Position numbers and translations under genes: made by a program. A stretch of 64,000 nt of DNA. It comes from Phascolomyces articulosus (lineage: Eukaryota; Mucoromycota; Mucoromycetes; Mucorales; Lichtheimiaceae). Below the pieces are notes generated by a model. The model was not told the origin of the DNA, made no database searches, and was given only the letters and a program-made list of their open reading frames with translations. The DNA is taken from the NCBI GenBank assembly GCA_025677815.1, contig JAIXMP010000005.1:1-64000 (forward strand), written 5' to 3'. Below, piece by piece: positions 60,726 to 64,000 of this stretch. Numbering within the stretch: the first letter of the stretch is position 1; every line of letters starts with the position of its first letter.

Positions 60726-63700
60726 TTATTCTTTTGGTTCATTTGTACAAAGTTTATCTAACCGCATAGCAAGATCCCATGCACGTTCTGCAGGATCCAC
60801 CAAATCTAGATCAACAACCACAATATGGGGTTGTTCAACTACTGCAACAGGTTGGCCACCTTCCGTTGATATTGTCTGTATTTTTAATTGTTGCATGATG
60901 GTTGCATCCTTTTTCAACTTTTCTGCACGTTCACGAGCAAACATTGTATACACTTTGCCTGTCGTTAAGACGCGCCGACATAATTTTGGTAATGTCACTC
61001 CACTTTTTGTTAATTCTTGATCTTGTAACGTATCTCCTGTATCTCCTTCTTCTTCCATCATTTCTTCAACTTCCATCATGTTTTGATCATCATAGCTTTG
61101 ATAAGTCACTCTTCCATGTTCTAACACTGCCGTCTTGATCCCATCCATTAGATTTTCTTGTACATTCAACAACTTGAACACAAGTTGATCTCCATCGAAA
61201 TGAGCACGTGCTTGTGATGTCCCATCATTTACCACAGCTAATGCATTCGCCATAAACACACGATTAGCTTGTTTACACAATCGATAACACTTGTTATTTT
61301 TTACATTTGTTCCACAAGTACCACATTTCCATCCCAAACTAACTTGAATGATAGATTTTACTGCACATTGTATTTTAAAGACGGTGGGATCACTGTTGTT
61401 ATGGCCTTGTTTTCCAAGTTTTCGGATTGGTATACCAATATCCACCAAATTCTTGCACGGAATTTGTTCCGTTAAAATTTCTTCGGCTTGCGGATTGCGT
61501 AGTTCCGAGACTTCCGCCCAGCTGCATGGTAACATTTGGCATGTTACTGAACCAAAATCAGACTTTTTTCGTACAAGGCGATGAAATGTGACCAATGCTC
61601 CCGGAACCAAGCCGAGTGGATATGTTCGATTCCATACATCCATATAAATATCCACTGTATCCAATCCATTCGTTTGTCGTACTCGAAAAAATAATTGATT
61701 ACGTCCTGGTTGTCCCGTACCCACACCGAATTCTTCAAATATCTGTCTTGCATGACTATCAATGGTTGCTTTGGCTCGTGTTTGTTGTTCTCGAAATCCT
61801 TTACCCACAATTACTCCTTGTACGCTTACAGTATCTTGAAAAAACCGATTTCCAATTTCAATCATACTTGGTCGATCATCGTCGTTGTTCCCATTTTTAT
61901 TATTAACAAGTAAAGTGGTTGTTGACGATGCCATTATTTGTATAATATCCTTTACTTGAAATATTTTTTGCTTCCCTTTCAATGTTGTCGTTGCAAAGAT
62001 TTGTTTGATGGATGGTGCTAAAGAAACTCCAGCAATAGTTATTGGTATAAAGTCCAACATATGCTGCTGTGGAAGCGTTGTAAACAGATGGTGTCGTTTT
62101 GGGTCCAGTATTAATTTAGGCGGAATGATAGGTAAGTTCATGTTTTTTGGAAGATACTTGGCAGTTTCCACCACTTTGAATTCATCTTCGTCCTCTGTCG
62201 CCAGTCCCATCCAGCATCCAGGATAAAGTTGTGGTAAAAACTGTAAACTTTTTGTTCGAGAGCTAAATATGATTTCAATTTCTTCTGGTCGTTCATCTTT
62301 GTTATTTTCGTTTTTCTTCTTGGTGCTACTATTGTTGTTTGCAATAACTGGGTATCGAATCGCACGTACATGACTGGTTAATTCAAATGTGTTTTCTTCT
62401 CGATGAGTTAAGATAGGTGGTTGAATGTCCAAAATACATAATATATATCGTGGAGTAACTTTGTTATTTTTGGATATTTCACAATCGTCTTCTTCATTCT
62501 CCTCTATCTGTTGCTCTTCACGCTTTCGTTTAAACCCTGTCACTGTTTTAGTATCTACTGCTTTTTTGATGGCTATCGATTTTTGATTTCCTGATCCAAT
62601 AGAAGCTACGCGTTTTAAATCATGTATAGAACAAACAATATAGCTACAATCCAACAACACACGCGATCCTTTTTCTTCTTGATAACCCAAATCTTCCCTT
62701 ATCAATAGAAACCGTCGAATCGTATATAAATCTCCCATATGAATTGGATGATCTGGGCGATTCTCTTCGGGTAACACAACTAAGGGTAATTTCCCCGTAT
62801 CATCCATGAGGTACAGCCGACCATCTGGCATGGCACCCACAATTCCCATTATCATAATATTGATTTCCATTTGGTCATACGTAGCCATTTTCAAATTAAC
62901 ACGTAAGTCATCTCTTGAGCTTCCTCGTTCACCCGCATGCCTTGATATCTGTACTCTGCGTTCCTCATCATCAAATAACATCTTGGCTATATCACATACT
63001 GCTGGCATCTTGACTAAAGTCACTGTACTTTTTCGCGTCTTCACTGCTGTACAGGCGTTTTCATGCTGAAAAATATCTTGGAATATGTCATCACCAAATA
63101 AGGGTAGCCTTGATTTAATTTTTCCAGTATATTGGTTACAAAATAAGTGTAACCGAGTGGCTGGAACAATTGATTTTTTAAATTTGTGAATTAGGGACGC
63201 TTGAAATTCTAATTTTTGGATCAATGTATCAAAATCTGCTTTGGTTCGTATACAATCCTTGTAGATGGGTCCATGGAGTGATAATAATGCTATCGTTTTC
63301 GGAGTAGATTTAAATGATGGACATTGGGTATGTTTTGGAAATTCAACAATTTCTACATGCGTTTTCAGACAACCCACAAGTACAACATGAGCTTTATAGT
63401 CGCCATGTTCAGTAGTTGGTGCTGCCCAGATTTGCATGATAGAGGAACCAGAGTCAACAGCTAACATGTGTGCGCAAGATATTCGAATACGCGTTCCTGG
63501 CCGGTAGGGGTAAATAAGCGCATAGTCAATGTAATGGAATAAGCAGGTTATGAGCTGGTGATTCAATTCGTAAATTCCAAAAGCACGGTCGATCACACGC
63601 GTTATAGTCCCTTCATAACTTGTCATACTAGTTGATTCAGCTGATTTGAGAATGCCCGGTGGTGGTAGTACTATTTGTGGTTCTCCATCTTTCTCTTTCT

Positions 63701-64000
63701 CTTCTATTTCTTCCATATTATAATCCACAAAGGAGCCTGTTTTGAACTGCTTGAGTTGATCCTTATCCATGCGATAGCATCGAGATTGGCCTGGGACAAA
63801 TCGAAGTACACCTCGTGCTGGAATTCCTTCGATTACGATTGCTGCCGTTTCAAGGTACGTGAAAACATACCATTCGTTCGTCTTGAACGTGTGGTACCAA
63901 ATTAACAAGTCATCCCCTTCAAATACCATTGTGGCCGTTGTATTCCCTCCAAGTCCTGTCAGTTCAATATAAAATTCTGCCTCTTCCCCTGGTTGAAGAT
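60726..64000 (-). CDS. Large OB-fold protein resembling CTC1 (CST complex), 5' end beyond window
   Basis: One open frame of at least 1,090 codons with no intron seen. It runs through the right edge (open upstream of the Met at 63929), so the start is missing. Scattered beta-rich blocks fit multiple OB folds. Near the C-terminus is a zinc-ribbon OB fold: GWKCGTCG...NKCYRLC, then ANRVFMANALAVVNDGTSQARAHFDGDQLVFKLL. This pattern, together with RGVLRFVPGQSRCYRMD, recalls CTC1, the large subunit of the CST complex that binds telomeric single-stranded DNA and supports lagging-strand fill-in; an RPA1-like relative is the alternative. Low-complexity Glu/Asn-rich inserts occur near 62300 and 62500. 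Confidence 0.6.
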   Translation of the reverse strand, partial: LQPGEEAEFYIELTGLGGNTTATMVFEGDDLLIWYHTFKTNEWYVFTYLETAAIVIEGIPARGVLRFVPGQSRCYRMDKDQLKQFKTGSFVDYNMEEIEEKEKDGEPQIVLPPPGILKSAESTSMTSYEGTITRVIDRAFGIYELNHQLITCLFHYIDYALIYPYRPGTRIRISCAHMLAVDSGSSIMQIWAAPTTEHGDYKAHVVLVGCLKTHVEIVEFPKHTQCPSFKSTPKTIALLSLHGPIYKDCIRTKADFDTLIQKLEFQASLIHKFKKSIVPATRLHLFCNQYTGKIKSRLPLFGDDIFQDIFQHENACTAVKTRKSTVTLVKMPAVCDIAKMLFDDEERRVQISRHAGERGSSRDDLRVNLKMATYDQMEINIMIMGIVGAMPDGRLYLMDDTGKLPLVVLPEENRPDHPIHMGDLYTIRRFLLIREDLGYQEEKGSRVLLDCSYIVCSIHDLKRVASIGSGNQKSIAIKKAVDTKTVTGFKRKREEQQIEENEEDDCEISKNNKVTPRYILCILDIQPPILTHREENTFELTSHVRAIRYPVIANNNSSTKKKNENNKDERPEEIEIIFSSRTKSLQFLPQLYPGCWMGLATEDEDEFKVVETAKYLPKNMNLPIIPPKLILDPKRHHLFTTLPQQHMLDFIPITIAGVSLAPSIKQIFATTTLKGKQKIFQVKDIIQIMASSTTTLLVNNKNGNNDDDRPSMIEIGNRFFQDTVSVQGVIVGKGFREQQTRAKATIDSHARQIFEEFGVGTGQPGRNQLFFRVRQTNGLDTVDIYMDVWNRTYPLGLVPGALVTFHRLVRKKSDFGSVTCQMLPCSWAEVSELRNPQAEEILTEQIPCKNLVDIGIPIRKLGKQGHNNSDPTVFKIQCAVKSIIQVSLGWKCGTCGTNVKNNKCYRLCKQANRVFMANALAVVNDGTSQARAHFDGDQLVFKLLNVQENLMDGIKTAVLEHGRVTYQSYDDQNMMEVEEMMEEEGDTGDTLQDQELTKSGVTLPKLCRRVLTTGKVYTMFARERAEKLKKDATIMQQLKIQTISTEGGQPVAVVEQPHIVVVDLDLVDPAERAWDLAMRLDKLCTNEPKE

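Noticed and set aside
1..64000. CRISPR arrays, bacterial operons, phage or plasmid features
   Set aside because: No spaced direct-repeat array or ribosome-binding-site-led operon. Spliceosomal introns throughout show a eukaryotic nuclear sequence.

Overview
The window is nuclear DNA of a filamentous fungus, most likely a Mucoromycota (Mucorales-type) species. It is AT-rich, with mostly short GT...AG introns (about 50-120 nt), protein-coding genes on both strands, long T- or A-runs between genes and degenerate transposons. Two carotenoid cleavage dioxygenase genes also fit a trisporoid-making zygomycete. The taxonomic call is inference. All gene models were spliced by eye from reading frames and splice sites.

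Layout. 1-11 kb is a transposon graveyard: a decayed Ty3/Gypsy gag-protease on the minus strand, a decayed hAT transposase with an LTR copy sitting in one of its introns, very AT-rich DNA, a tRNA-Arg(UCG), and two LTRs of one family, one of which carries a second LTR nested inside it. 12-15 kb holds a yapsin-like aspartyl protease and a PEX22-like peroxin. 16-19 kb holds carotenoid oxygenase copy A followed by a P450 remnant. 22-45 kb is a normal gene region: an MFS transporter, anthranilate synthase component I, HID1, a homeobox factor, a class 3 lipase of diacylglycerol-lipase type, a small membrane protein, a two-finger C2H2-like gene with a premature stop, and a UPF0643-like protein. 47.5-53 kb is a second copy of the oxygenase-P450 segment: carotenoid oxygenase copy B plus a full-length but broken P450. 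53-64 kb holds a GH3 beta-glucosidase, a Pcl-type cyclin, a small Trp-rich acidic protein and a long OB-fold protein resembling CTC1, cut by the window edge.

The strongest unusual signal is the 31-kb-spaced direct duplication of a carotenoid oxygenase-P450 pair. The 5' third of the two oxygenase genes differs at 19 sites in about 520 bp, while the next 1.46 kb, including an intron and 3' UTR, shows no difference. That is the pattern expected from recent gene conversion. The P450 partner is being lost independently in both copies. Other points of note are a probable 3-nt microexon in the MFS gene, Gln/Trp-to-stop decay of transposons in a CA-to-TA / TG-to-TA (RIP-like) pattern, nested LTRs with intact target duplications, and a single stop in an otherwise intact zinc-finger gene.

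Limits: no database search was possible, so family names rest on recognised motifs. Exon edges could be off in the weaker cases, which are flagged.
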